A stretch of 64,000 nt of DNA from contig CM057169.1 in NCBI GenBank assembly GCA_029962745.1, positions 18,971,710 through 19,035,709 of the forward strand, given 5' to 3'. The position numbers and the translations under genes were made by a program. The notes beneath the pieces were generated by a model. The model was given only the letters and a program-made list of their open reading frames with translations, was not told the DNA's origin and made no database searches. The stretch's first letter is position 1, and every line of letters begins with the position of its first letter. Below are positions 45,640-59,816 of the stretch, piece after piece. This DNA is from Echinometra lucunter. Its lineage: Eukaryota > Echinodermata > Echinoidea > Camarodonta > Echinometridae.

Positions 45640-45874
45640 TTCTCACTATTGGTTGTTCCACCCAGTATATCCTATGAATTTAAATGTATGACTAGCTGTG
45701 TTATTAATTAACTTTAAGGTATTACTGAGTGAGCTTTTCATCCGGAATCTTGTTTCAATAGTATGAATTGGCCTGGTGAAGATATATTTTAAATAATCGG
45801 GTGCGAGATTTTTCAGACATTTATATACTTGGATCATTCTATGTTGATTCCAGCGAATGGGCAGTTCTTGCCAC
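45640..45874 (-). pseudogene. LINE ORF2 C-terminal remnant, downstream half
   Basis: The minus strand reads KWQELPIRWNQHRMIQVYKC followed by LKNLAPDYL and onward to a stop near 45646. This matches the region after the reverse transcriptase in LINE-type retrotransposons (LKWLP...R.....YK...G.AP.YL). The element is 5' truncated and dead. The TTAA MITE at 45879-46358 separates it from its other half. Confidence 0.8.
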
Positions 45875-45878
45875 TTAA

Positions 45879-46358
45879 AGTGATTACACAATGGTAAAAT
45901 TTTTTTTGATATATGATCGAAAAAAGAATTCTAAGAATAATTACATTAAAAATATGATGATTTTCAATCGAAATCAATGCATTTTGGCTAATTTTCTCAT
46001 AGAAAGTCAAGAGCTGACCAAAAAATTTGAGTATAAGGTATGACGTAAAAGTGGGTACCCAGCTTCGCGCATTGCAGTTGTGCTGCGCGCTAGACTGTAC
46101 AATATGTATTATACCTTGCGCGCATTTTGCTAGAAGTGCGCGACAAGGTACCCACTTTGACGTCATTTTGACGTCAAAGTGGGTACCCAGTTGAAACTGG
46201 GTCACAGCTGAGGGGTCAAAAATATCCTGAAATCTTACCACATTTGGGGGTTTCCTTGGCAACAGGACTTTTTAAAAAACTTTAGACAGATGATTTTCTG
46301 CTAATAAAATCATGCTCTTTTAAATGAACTAACATTGTTTCAGCATTGGGTACCCCCC
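45879..46358. mobile_element. TTAA-target MITE, copy 3, inside a LINE remnant
   Basis: 480 bp, same family and orientation as copies 1 and 2, flanked by TTAA at 45875-45878 and 46359-46362. Its insertion splits the LINE frame exactly at a TTAA. One TTAA without the element leaves the LINE frame continuous (ENL then KWQ). Confidence 0.92.
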
Positions 46359-46362
46359 TTAA

Positions 46363-46491
46363 GTTCTCTGTGTGAGTTCGTGGATGTGCTCCAAGAATCA
46401 TTCTAGCCATTCTATTGTGTAATTTTAATAATCTACCAAGAATTTTCGATAAGGCATTTGACCATGCAACATCGCAGTAATCTGTTGGCAC
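46363..46491 (-). pseudogene. LINE ORF2 C-terminal remnant, upstream half
   Basis: The minus strand reads DYCDVAWSNALSKILGRLLK followed by LHNRMARMILG and PRTHTENL. DYC..VW......L..LQNRAAR.I is a common signature of the LINE ORF2 C-terminal region. Nothing of the reverse transcriptase core is left upstream. Confidence 0.8.
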
Positions 46492-46571
46492 CTCCCAAAA
46501 GAAGCAGGCAATTTATGCCTAATAGTCTCTGGTTCAACTAATAATTTAACTTCTCAAAAATGAATAATCAT

Positions 46572-46720
46572 GGCCCTGTTTCATCAAATTTGTTATCAGT
46601 AACAACTGCCACATTTCTATGACAAATTTGATGTCAGCCAATCAGAAGCAAGGATTTCAGTAGCTTATAACAGTTACTGCAACTTGTTATTGATAACAAG
46701 TTTTTTATGAAACGGGGCCC
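46572..46720. mobile_element. GGGCCC-ended MITE, copy 2
   Basis: Ends TGGCCCTGTTTCATCAAAT and TTATGAAACGGGGCCC. Same family as 7977-8124, inverted internally (TTATAACAGTTACTGCAACT). Confidence 0.85.
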
Positions 46721-47167
46721 AGTAGTGTGAACACAGCTTACTTTATCTCTCTCCATTTTATCAAGGTACCTGATGGATTCAAGTACCAAAGAAGAGAAAT
46801 TATTGATCAGCATATTATTACTTTCATATCTCAGATAGGATGTACATGTACATGTATGCGGTCTCCCTGGGAATGAAGACATATACATGTACATATACCC
46901 AGTTTACAATTTCATATTCAGGAACTTCCTGTTTCCGCATTGTCAACTTTCTTTAATTCAATATATTCATCATCCTCTCCCTCACCCCCCCCCCCCCTCA
47001 AAAAAATGTTTTTGGAATGTACACATTTTTTTTTTTTTTGTACACAAGATATTTAGGAAAATGTATCCTTATTATAAAAAACATCAAATGTTCACTGTAG
47101 GGCCAACTGGTCAACTTGGGTGGGGGTGGGGGGGGGGGGCAGTCCAAGGAAGGTAATCAAAAGGACA
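46721..47167. other. Intron 1 DNA with C- and G-runs
   Basis: A C-run at 46986-46998 and a G-run near 47126-47139. No gene. Confidence 0.5.
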
Positions 47168-47527
47168 TGACTCGGGGTTCATACACTTACATGTACATGT
47201 ATACATTTTCAAAATTCCATGACTTTCCATGACTTTCCAGGGCAGAAAAATGCATTTTTCGATGAACTCATCGATCACATGTGACGCAAAAGTTACAAAA
47301 AAAGCGCATTGATGATTAAAAGAGTTTCAAAGCTGATCTGAGTGCCATGAATGCAGGGCTGGCCGGAGTGTGGATTTATTAACACGAAAAATATCTTGAA
47401 TAAATGATTTTTCCATGACTTTCCAGAAGAAACTGACTTTCCCTGACCTTTTGCTTCTGGAAAAAAGAATTTTCAATTCCTTGACTTTCCAGAAATTCCC
47501 TGACCCGTACATGTATCAACCCTGTGA
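47168..47527. mobile_element. Small element with TIR-like ends and ATGACTTTCC repeats
   Basis: Left GGGGTTCATACAC and right GTATCAACCCTGTGAC form an imperfect inverted repeat. The interior has repeated ATGACTTTCCAG words in direct order. No clear target duplication. Confidence 0.5.
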
Positions 47528-50985
<3,458 letters not shown>

Positions 50986-50993
50986 ATGTAAAT

Positions 50994-51317
50994 ATGGTGG
51001 CCCTGAAGTACGCTCGACAACAGGTCATGTGCGACGTGAATTTCGCATCCCAGGTCCTGAATTTCACATCGCGGGTCGTGAACTTCGCTTTCTAGGTCAC
51101 GAATTTCGCGCCACGGGTCCTGAATTTCGCATCGCGGGTCGTGAATTTCGCATCTGAGGTCCTGAATTTCGCATCGCGGGTCATGATTCACGACCCCTGG
51201 CGCGAAATTCATGACCTGGGATGCGAAGTTCACGACCCGCGATGCAAAATTCAGGACCTGGGATGCGAAATTCACGTCGCACATGACCTGCTGTCGAGCA
51301 TACTTCAGGGCCACCAT
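50994..51317. mobile_element. Small foldback element with 8-bp target duplication
   Basis: 324 bp, flanked by ATGTAAAT at 50986-50993 and 51318-51325. The arms are inverted copies beginning ATGGTGGCCCTGAAGTA. Most of each arm is made of 21-22-bp tandem units of the form GAATTTCGCATCGCGGGTC. Almost the whole element can fold back on itself. The 8-bp duplication and the tandem-unit arms match TU-type foldback design at small scale. Confidence 0.88.
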
Positions 51318-51325
51318 ATGTAAAT

Positions 51326-51898
51326 GAAGGCCTCCAGTGCATGCATCTTCTCGAAACCAGTCATGAGTCACAGCATACTCCCCTACTGTAAAGTACATGT
51401 ACATCCTTTCAGAGGACTACTCCTTTATGAATAGTTAAATGTACATGTACCTACATAAGACTTACCAGTGCTGTACATGTATTTTCCAGCGTGAAGGCCT
51501 TGTTGCCTTAACAGGTATCTCCAACTTACAATGTAGACAACTTATGGTGGGGGTAGGGGAGGGGGGGGGGGGCAGTGGAAGCAGAAAACTACCGGTATCA
51601 AACAAGTTGGTGCAATTATGAGATAAGTTAGAGAAAGAATGATTACTGTGTAACAGAAATACCAACATCAGGTTTTCTATCCCATCAGTGATTTCAACTT
51701 TCCAATTTTCCATTTCTAATATTGGTCTGATTTTTATGATTCACTTCAAACACCCATGAATTTTGTTTTTCTGATTTTTTTTTTTTTTTTTTCCTGCTAT
51801 TTTACTGTGTCATCCTCATTCATCAACTTACATATAATTGTTGTCACTATTCATTTAAACTAACTATTCACCAGCTATTAACCTCTGAGTATTATCTA
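51326..51898. other. Intron 1 DNA, no gene seen
   Basis: A G-run at 51549-51571 and a poly-T at 51777-51792. No coding sequence. Confidence 0.5.
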
Positions 51899-53137
51899 CA
51901 GGCAGGGTGACCAGGGGAGCGTTTCATGAAAGGACTTGTCAGATGTTTTATCCGACAGTTGCCATAGTAACGATGCTTCTCAGCCAATCAAAATCAAGGA
52001 AAGATGTCAGATCTGACATCTTGTCAGAAAACAAATGTTGATGAAACGCTCCTCTGACGTCCCGGATTTTAAGGGACAGTCCCGTATTTGATCCATTTGT
52101 CCCGCGTCCCGTACGACCCTCCCCGGGACGCCGTTTTGTCCCGTATTTCAAACTTACTGTTGAAAGAATGGAATATTTAGCCAAAAATAGATAAATAAGA
52201 TGTAATTTATACATCAAATGATCACACAGAAGTAGAAAATTTCCATATTTTTTTCGCTCGCTCGTTAAGTTTTAATTATTCACGGCATAATACACAAAGT
52301 ACTATACTTCATTAAACAAAGACTCATGAGCTGGGGTATTAACTTCAATCAAGACACATATGAACGGCTTTACATCTTCAGCGCCAATTATGAGAACATT
52401 TTAACAATTTTGAAAGCGATCCTTGATTTTTTTTTTTTCCAATTGGAAAAGGTTGGGACGAAATATCTGAAAACCACCGAATACAATACTGTGAGTCATC
52501 AACTTCTCTTCTTTCAAGAGGCCACCCTTTGAATGGCAAAACAAAAAGTGAAGTAATCAGCTAGAATTTGTGCACCCTTTCCCTCTCCTGTCGATGTAGG
52601 CCTACTTCCATGAAAATTTTGATCTGCATGTGCACCTTGGAACTATAAGTGCCCAGGAGCACATGTAGACCTACGTATTTTCTGTCAACTAATCTTAAAG
52701 AAGTATGTTGAAAGTATTATTTTATAACCTTACCAAAACTCAGTATATTGGCATAAATTGCAATACGAGTCCGGTGTTGTTTTCATATCTACAAATTTAC
52801 ATAACTATCAACGAACGAGACCTCCTCATTCGTTTGAAAAGAATACAGGACTATGTATAGATCTACATAAAACACCTCATCCGTGGGAAGAGGTGCAGAA
52901 ATAAGCATCTACAAAAATCCCCTCCCTCGATCTAATTTAGTCACCCTTCTCATAATGGGATTCCGTTGCATGGTATTGGTTAGCGTCAACTTTTAGACGC
53001 CAATAAAGATGATTCTCACAATTTTTGCTCGCTCGCTGCGCTCGCTCGCAATTCGCTATTGTGACTTGCCCTCTGAAGTCGAGGTCCAACAAAGTCCATT
53101 ATTTCAGCATCGAAAATCTGGTGACCCTGTCTACAGG
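51899..53137. mobile_element. hAT-like non-autonomous element
   Basis: Left CAGGCAGGGTGACCAG and right CTGGTGACCCTGTCTACAG are imperfect inverted repeats of the CAGGGTGACC type seen in hAT elements. Subterminal GTCCCG words (52060-52145) and TCGCTCGCTCG words near both ends support it. A clear 8-bp duplication was not found. The MITE at 51914-52054 interrupts its left end. Confidence 0.55.
51914..52054. mobile_element. MITE with GAGCGTTTCATGAA ends
   Basis: Inverted ends GGGGAGCGTTTCATGAA and TTGATGAAACGCTCCTC. The interior (GTCAGATGTTTTATCCGAC, AACGATGCTTCTCAGCCAA) recurs in reverse at 25556-25700. Confidence 0.82.
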
Positions 53138-53150
53138 GTTTGTAAAATCA

Positions 53151-53296
53151 GGGCCCGTTTCATAAAACTTTTATCAATAACAAGTTGCAATAACTGTTAT
53201 AAATTACTGAAATCCTTGCATCTGATTGGTGAAGAGCAAATTTGTCTTGGACATTAAGTAGCAGTTGTTCCTGACATGTTTTATGAAACAGGGCCC
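53151..53296. mobile_element. GGGCCC-ended MITE, copy 3
   Basis: Ends GGGCCCGTTTCATAAAACTT and TTTTATGAAACAGGGCCC. Same family and orientation as 7977-8124. Confidence 0.88.
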
Positions 53297-53685
53297 AAAG
53301 AAATTTGATGGAGAGGTTTTGGAGAATTACCAAAACTGTACATGACTTTAATGTTCATCCATAACAACCCTCATCTAGATACAATAATGTTTCATCAGGA
53401 CAAGCATGGAATATGAATACAATTGTGCCCCAATCTAAATTACATCTTATCTATTCAACTCAAAAAATACTTGTGATGAAAGTGAAACTTGAGTTATGTA
53501 AATTGTGAATGGGTGTGATAGGCTCATGTAATATACTAGACAAGCAATTGCAGAAGGCATGTACAAACCAAGATTGCATCAGCATTTTATTTCATCTGTT
53601 AAACACTGTCTTCTATTAAGTGGTTCCACAGAGAAAGAGTTGTTTATATACACAACAAAAAAAGTAACTCCCCCCTAATTCAAAA
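53297..53685. other. No feature seen
   Basis: AT-rich DNA between two small elements. Confidence 0.5.
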
Positions 53686-53687
53686 TA

Positions 53688-53877
53688 CAGTCAAACCTGC
53701 TTTAGTGACCACCTGTATAGAAAGACCACCTGTCTATAAAGACCACAATTTTTGTTTCCCTTGAATCGTTTTCCCCATTGAAATGTGTATTAAAGGAACC
53801 TGTCCATAAAGACCACCTGCTCATAAAGACCGCTTTTCTTGTCTCCCTTAGGTGGTCTTTATATACAGGTTTCACTG
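53688..53877. mobile_element. Tc1/mariner-type MITE with TA duplication
   Basis: 190 bp, flanked by TA at 53686-53687 and 53878-53879. Ends CAGTCAAACCTGC...CAGGTTTCACTG. The inner word AAGACCACC recurs near both ends and in the middle. Confidence 0.85.
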
Positions 53878-53879
53878 TA

Positions 53880-54863
53880 GCATAACTTTTTAACAAAGAC
53901 GTTTTTAGGAAAATAATTTGGCAGGAGTGTTCCTATACTTATTGACTAACTTCTGTTTGAAAATGAGATTGAGCTGTCAAGTCATGCATGAGTGAGCAGA
54001 CATTAAAGGCAAAAATGTCACTTTTCAAAAGTCACAAGAGTCATTTTGGGGGGTTTGTGAAACCAGATTTTTCTGGCGTGTTTTTAAGTGTTGTTGATGT
54101 TTTTCGAGGTTGTGCCATGGTGGAGTGACAAAATTGCGAACGATGAAGCAAAAAATGCTGAAAATTTACTATTTAATGCCGGAAAAAACAAATACCTGGT
54201 ATTTTAGCATTATGTGCTGACTCATGTTGGTCGATGCCAGTTTTTTCCACAAACTGAATGGATTTTGCAGATTTAGGGGGGGCTGAACATCATTTTTCTC
54301 AAAAAACTGTGTTCACCCAACTGTGATAAACTTGAAAAGTGTCAGGGATAGGCATGACTGGATCAAACAATGGAAGAATTCAAACACTGTATATAAATAT
54401 AAAGCAAACATGTAAATCTTGCGTCTATCATAAGGAAAACAAAATTGTCTCATCTTCTTTTCACTTTCACCATTCCTACACGAGCGTGTAAACAGAACAG
54501 ATCTGTCTACATGTTTTAAGCTGAATACAGCTTTTGTAAATCTGAAATACACAGAAAAAAATTACTTCTGAACAATACACAGACATTATGGTAGACAAGC
54601 CCAAAATATACCGGTAGTAGCAAATGTATAGAGCACGTAAACGATGCTGCATTTCTTTTCATTACTGATTGGAGACGCAGCATGTTTAATACACTTATAA
54701 CTACAGCTTTACATGTACATGTATATGTCGGTGTTATGATGCAATTAAGTGATATTAATAATGGTACATTTTTTTAAATCAAATTTTCATAATATAACAA
54801 TCACCTCATTCAGGGCTTTAAATCTTCTTTCCACCAGAATCCTTGAGAATGTACATGTACATA
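53880..54863. other. No gene seen
   Basis: Only short open frames without known motifs. Confidence 0.5.
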
Positions 54864-54867
54864 TTAA

Positions 54868-55351
54868 CTCTTACGGTGCCAGGGGTTTTGCTTGTTCCCA
54901 AATTCTACCAAATTCTACCAAATCATGAACAATGCTTACCTTTCAAATGCCCGTAAATCTTCAACAGTAATTTCTATAAAGTTGTACACAAAAGTTGTAG
55001 AAAATTTATTACCCTTTCAAAAGATACCAAATATTTCCATTTATTCAATGTCTTGCACGAAAATTATTTGGAAACAGAAATGAGCTTCCCTCTTGACCTT
55101 TCCGTTTTCATTTCTCATTTGTTTGCCATTATTTTATGCTAAAATAAGAATGGATCCTTTCCAAAATCTGCAGTTTTCTAAAAAATATCCTATGGTAGCA
55201 TATAGTGACTGATAGATATTTTGAATACTATATTTATCCTCTAAACTTTGACATATTTTCATGACCATATCCATTATTCTAAGTGGAGTAATGGTCGATT
55301 AAAAATGTAAAGTCTCTTGGGCACATATACGTGCCATCGGCACTTTAAGAG
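54868..55351. mobile_element. TTAA-target MITE of a second family
   Basis: 484 bp, flanked by TTAA at 54864-54867 and 55352-55355. Ends CTCTTACGGTGCC...GGCACTTTAAGAG. Different in sequence from the AGTGATTAC family. Confidence 0.8.
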
Positions 55352-55355
55352 TTAA

Positions 55356-56001
55356 TAACCTAAAGTTGTGTATAAAAGGAATATCATTTACATAAATTAC
55401 ATTGTACATGTATGTTACACATTCAGTAAATCATTACCATTAAATGAATTTAAACCATAACTAGTTAGTTATTAGATTTCTGAAGCGAAAAAGCTTGGAC
55501 TTGTTCTTATACTCTCGAGTCAATATCATGGAGAATTGTCTTTCAACAGTACTGTTTGGGACACTGCACTATCCTAAATCATAATCAATCTTTTGTACAT
55601 CCATGGACCTACTACAGAGATAACAGAACCATCACATGATCACTTACTAAACACTTAAAATGATTGAAGATGTAATTAATCCTACCAGCAGAAAACTGGA
55701 ATGCCTTTTATTAGGGTTTGTGTCAACTCTGTTGAGCTTAAAATAATTTAATTCTAGATGAGAAAGGTCGGTGATCTGGTCTTTATGTGTACACGTATGT
55801 TTTTTGTCACAAAAACATGGTACAAAATCCAAGGGACTTACAACTAATGTACGTTTACAAAACTAATTTTTTGAAAGTGACCTACTTCTACCTGTACCTT
55901 CATGTTTTATGCCTGAGAATGATCGGCAGACTAATTGAATTTCAACAGGACCTGGTTTAAATTAGTCAACTGTGCTTCTTTATTAGAAGTGGTGGTGCAT
56001 G
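55356..56001. other. No gene seen
   Basis: AT-rich intron 1 DNA with no recognised element. Confidence 0.5.
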
Positions 56002-57360
56002 TACACTACCGCCTAAAGGTTTTGGCATCCGTTTCACTCCGTTTACCGGACCGAACGACGAACAGTGAACGGTGAACGGTTCCTCCCCGATCACCGAATA
56101 TCGGTGCCGCGCCGAAAGCTCACCGCTGGCTCACCGAACGCTCACCGCGTTATTCTCGGTTCACAACCGATGCGTGTGCTGAATCTACGAGCGCGCATCT
56201 CTCTTCAACTCTCGAAGGTCGCGTGCACTATTAAAACAGAATTGCATTGTGACGGCATAATAGCTAAGTTTACAAGCTGTGCGGATCGCGCGCCATTGTT
56301 TATGACCTGATTAAATGGCTTGAACGATCGTATGCTGTGCACGCGGCATAAGATTATGAGTTTCACGATGCAAGCGCACATGTACGATTTTTCTTTTGTT
56401 TCGTACACATTTTGTCAGACGTGCGATTTATCGAGACTGTTAAAATTTATTTAAAAAAAAAAATAATAATAAATTCATGTAATGTTCATACTCAGACTCA
56501 AACATGCATCACCTTGATATCACTGTTTCAGAACATAAACACTCATTCAAAACAAAAAACAAAACAAAACGAAACAAAACAAAACAACATGCATCACCTG
56601 TACGTCTACTGTATTTTTGTTATTTACTTAATTTGAGATATATCTCCTTTTCTTTCTACGCATACAGGTACGAGACACAGAACTAGAAAAGATATTTCAG
56701 TTCGTTTGTACGAGACCCAAGAGCTTCAAAACGAACCGAGTTACTCAATGGCCATTTTGTTACTATTGTGCATGCTTTACTTTCCTTGTTCTTTTTTGTT
56801 TCTTACCATGTTAATTAATTATATATGTTTCAGAAATTTTCAAACTATAGTAATTATACAGGGCGGATCCAAGATTTATGGGGATGGGGTGACACAGTCA
56901 CTAACCTTAAAATTTTTGGCAAGCTTACAAAAACGGTCGACAGTGTCAGATGTATTGATCGGCTATTTCCCATAACGGAAGAGCACCTAGCATGCTTAAG
57001 ATGGCCCTAAGCAAAGCTCCACAAACTGTTTTTTATAACAAGTGTGAGCTATCGTCGTCCGGGGGAGGGGGGGGGGGGGGGGGGGGTCGGCTGAGCGCAC
57101 CCCTACCAACCCGCAGATCCGTCACTGTCAATTGCACGATGTCTACGAAAAATTGTTTTGACATGTTCACGCTCAGGACTAGATAGCCGCATAGCATACT
57201 CTACACATTCTAATTCTAACATACTGACGGTCCATTTCTGAAGTGCCAACTTTATCATTCGTAAAGTAAAGATTGGACAGAGACTTTTTCATTATCAACT
57301 TATTGCAAATAAGTTTCATATTCTAATCATTTGCAAATATGTTTTTTTCAAGACATGTAT

Positions 57361-57960
57361 GTACTTACCGCACGTCATCTTTTTTTTTCACCAAACGTAA
57401 GAGAGAGTCGGTCATCCCTAGCTTTCGTATCCAGGTAGATTCGGCCATCTCTAGCGTTCTCATCCAGTTCTCTCATGCATGGCTCCACTTCGTTTTTCAA
57501 AATCAGTTTGCTTACATCCATGTGTGCATGCTTGCTTATCAAATCAGCTTCACATATTTTGTTTCAACTACGAGAATTCAACATGTGTTTACTTTAATAT
57601 ATTACGCAGTGTCAGAAATTGTGCATGTTGGGTGTGTACTTCGGCAACAAAATGGGTTAAAATATATCATTCTGAACAAAACAATTTATAGAAAAAAATC
57701 CGTGAAGGCAGGGTATTTTGTTAGGGCGGCAAGATGACCGATAGGTTGGTTCATTTACGTTAAAAAAAACAGAACCTGTTCATAGCTAACTCAATTTTTC
57801 CATATCGTTCTTTCTACTTTAGTCTTTTTCTACCCCCTTCCTTTTTGGTAATTTTAAAAAAAAATCATAGGAGGCGGTTCCACCTGCCCCCATGTAGCAC
57901 CACCCTGTCTTTAGATATACGATGTTGAGAGAAAGAAAGAGAGAGAAAGAGAAATTGTCG
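57361..57960. repeat. Internal direct duplication, copy 1
   Basis: Shares ACTTACCGCACGTCATC, AACATGTGTTTACTTT, CGTTCTTTCTACTTT-like and TGCCCCC words, in the same order, with 58884-59400. A G-run at 57061-57085 lies just before it. Confidence 0.75.
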
Positions 57961-58883
57961 ACTCGAATGTTTTCAATACATATTAAGAATTAGGCTGACG
58001 TGCTGAAGCTGTGATTTTGAACACAAGGCACAGAACAAGACAGTCATCAGTGGAAAAAAAGGTAAGGGGTAGAAAAAAGGCTTACAAAAGAAGAAAAAAC
58101 AGGCCCATATTATTAGTATTTTATTGACAAAGACTCAAACATATGCAAAGTAAACTTGTGAGAATAACAGAGGTAGGAAGGGGTTAGGTATAAAGTTAAC
58201 CGATCATTATGACTCGAAGCCGGTAATTCTTCAAATATTTCTCTTTCCATGTCATGAATAAAATCTAACTTTAAGAGTGTGGCTCGTCATCTGCGAGTAC
58301 ATGTATATGAGCTTATCTAAATCCGGGGGGGGGGGGGGGGGTACTCAGATTTGGAACGGACGGGGTGTCCTACTGGAAGAAAGGAATACGCATTGTTAGG
58401 AATTTTGCATGCCCGGTTTTTCAGTTGGGGGGGGGGGAGGAACATGTTAACACATTGCCCACTGGTGGTCCCTGTGCAAAACCTACATGTAATGTAATTC
58501 CGGCACAAAACCATACCCCATGTTTGGGGATTTCTTAGATTCTTAGAAAAGCGACTTAACTATACATGGATAGGATAGCGGCATTCACCCCCGCATAGGC
58601 CCCCACAGACCTGAGTATTAAAGGAGTAGACATCCCCATTCCTCCCCTTCCCCCCCCCCAAAAAAAAACAAACCATAATGCATGTAAAATTAAAAAATAA
58701 AAAACAAAAATGTAAAAGAAATATCGTTCAGGGCGTATCTTTGAATCATAGTATGAAGGAAAGCAGTCTAGAACTACCACCTTATCTTCGGTTTAATGAA
58801 GATTGGACAGCAAATTCGTCTTTATGGAATTAGTGTCGAGCATTTTACAGTGTTATTGTGAGCATTATTATTTTTCAACATAT

Positions 58884-59400
58884 ACTTACCGCACGTCATC
58901 GGTTTGTATTTTTATCAAACGTAGCTAGAGTCGGTCATAACTTTCACATCCAGGTCTTTCATCCATGGTGTCGCTTTGTTGTTCTTGCTTATAATTTAAA
59001 TCAGCTTTATATTGTTGTGTTTCAGCTGTAATTCAATATAAGTTAACATGTGTTTACTTTGTAATACAGTTTTTTTTTTACCAGGGGCGCCGCCGGTGTA
59101 TTTTGATACGGGAATGGGGGAGGGGAAGATGACCAAAGTGAGTTACGTTTTGAATTAAAACAGAAATAGAGATACGTGTATGATATAGTTGAATGATACC
59201 TCTCTTTTCCCCACATCGTTCTTTGTTTTTTATCCTCTTTTTTCTTTTCATTTTGGTCACTCGAAAAAAAAAATAGGGCCGTTGCCCCCTGCCCCCTTTA
59301 GCGTCGCCCATGTTTTCGACGAAATAAGATCAAATTGAAATAAAGAAAAAAAATTAGACCGAATGTTTTCAAATCATGCTAAGAATTATGTGTAGGTGAA
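58884..59400. repeat. Internal direct duplication, copy 2
   Basis: Diverged copy of 57361-57960, about 1.5 kb downstream, inside the same element. G-runs at 58323-58341 and 58426-58438 lie between the two. Confidence 0.75.
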
Positions 59401-59769
59401 AGCTGAAGCTGTAAATGCGGGATCAAGGCAAAATGTCTGAAAAATTACATAACAGACGAAGTACATGTTTGTGCCACTGCCAATCAATAGTTTTCTGTGG
59501 AAAATACATCGAAAATTTTCCTTAATTCCATTGAATGCCCCAAAATTTATAGTACATTTGAAGAATCACCGATCATTGGAATTTTAATTTGTAATCCCCT
59601 TCTAGCTTCTCATGCATACCGATCAAGAATCCAATGCGCATATTATCCATAGATAGAAGAGAGTGGGGAAAAGAGAAAACAAAAGACTTGATCGTGACCT
59701 CAACACCTGCATGCACTGGCCTTAAGTGACCCCATGTTTGTTTACTTCTATACTGGGCGCGGCCGTCTG

Positions 59770-59770
59770 G

Positions 59771-59801
<31 letters not shown>

Positions 59802-59816
59802 TCCCTCTCTCCTTCT
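59770..59816. repeat. (CT)n microsatellite
   Basis: A short CT array with CCCT interruptions. Confidence 0.95.
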
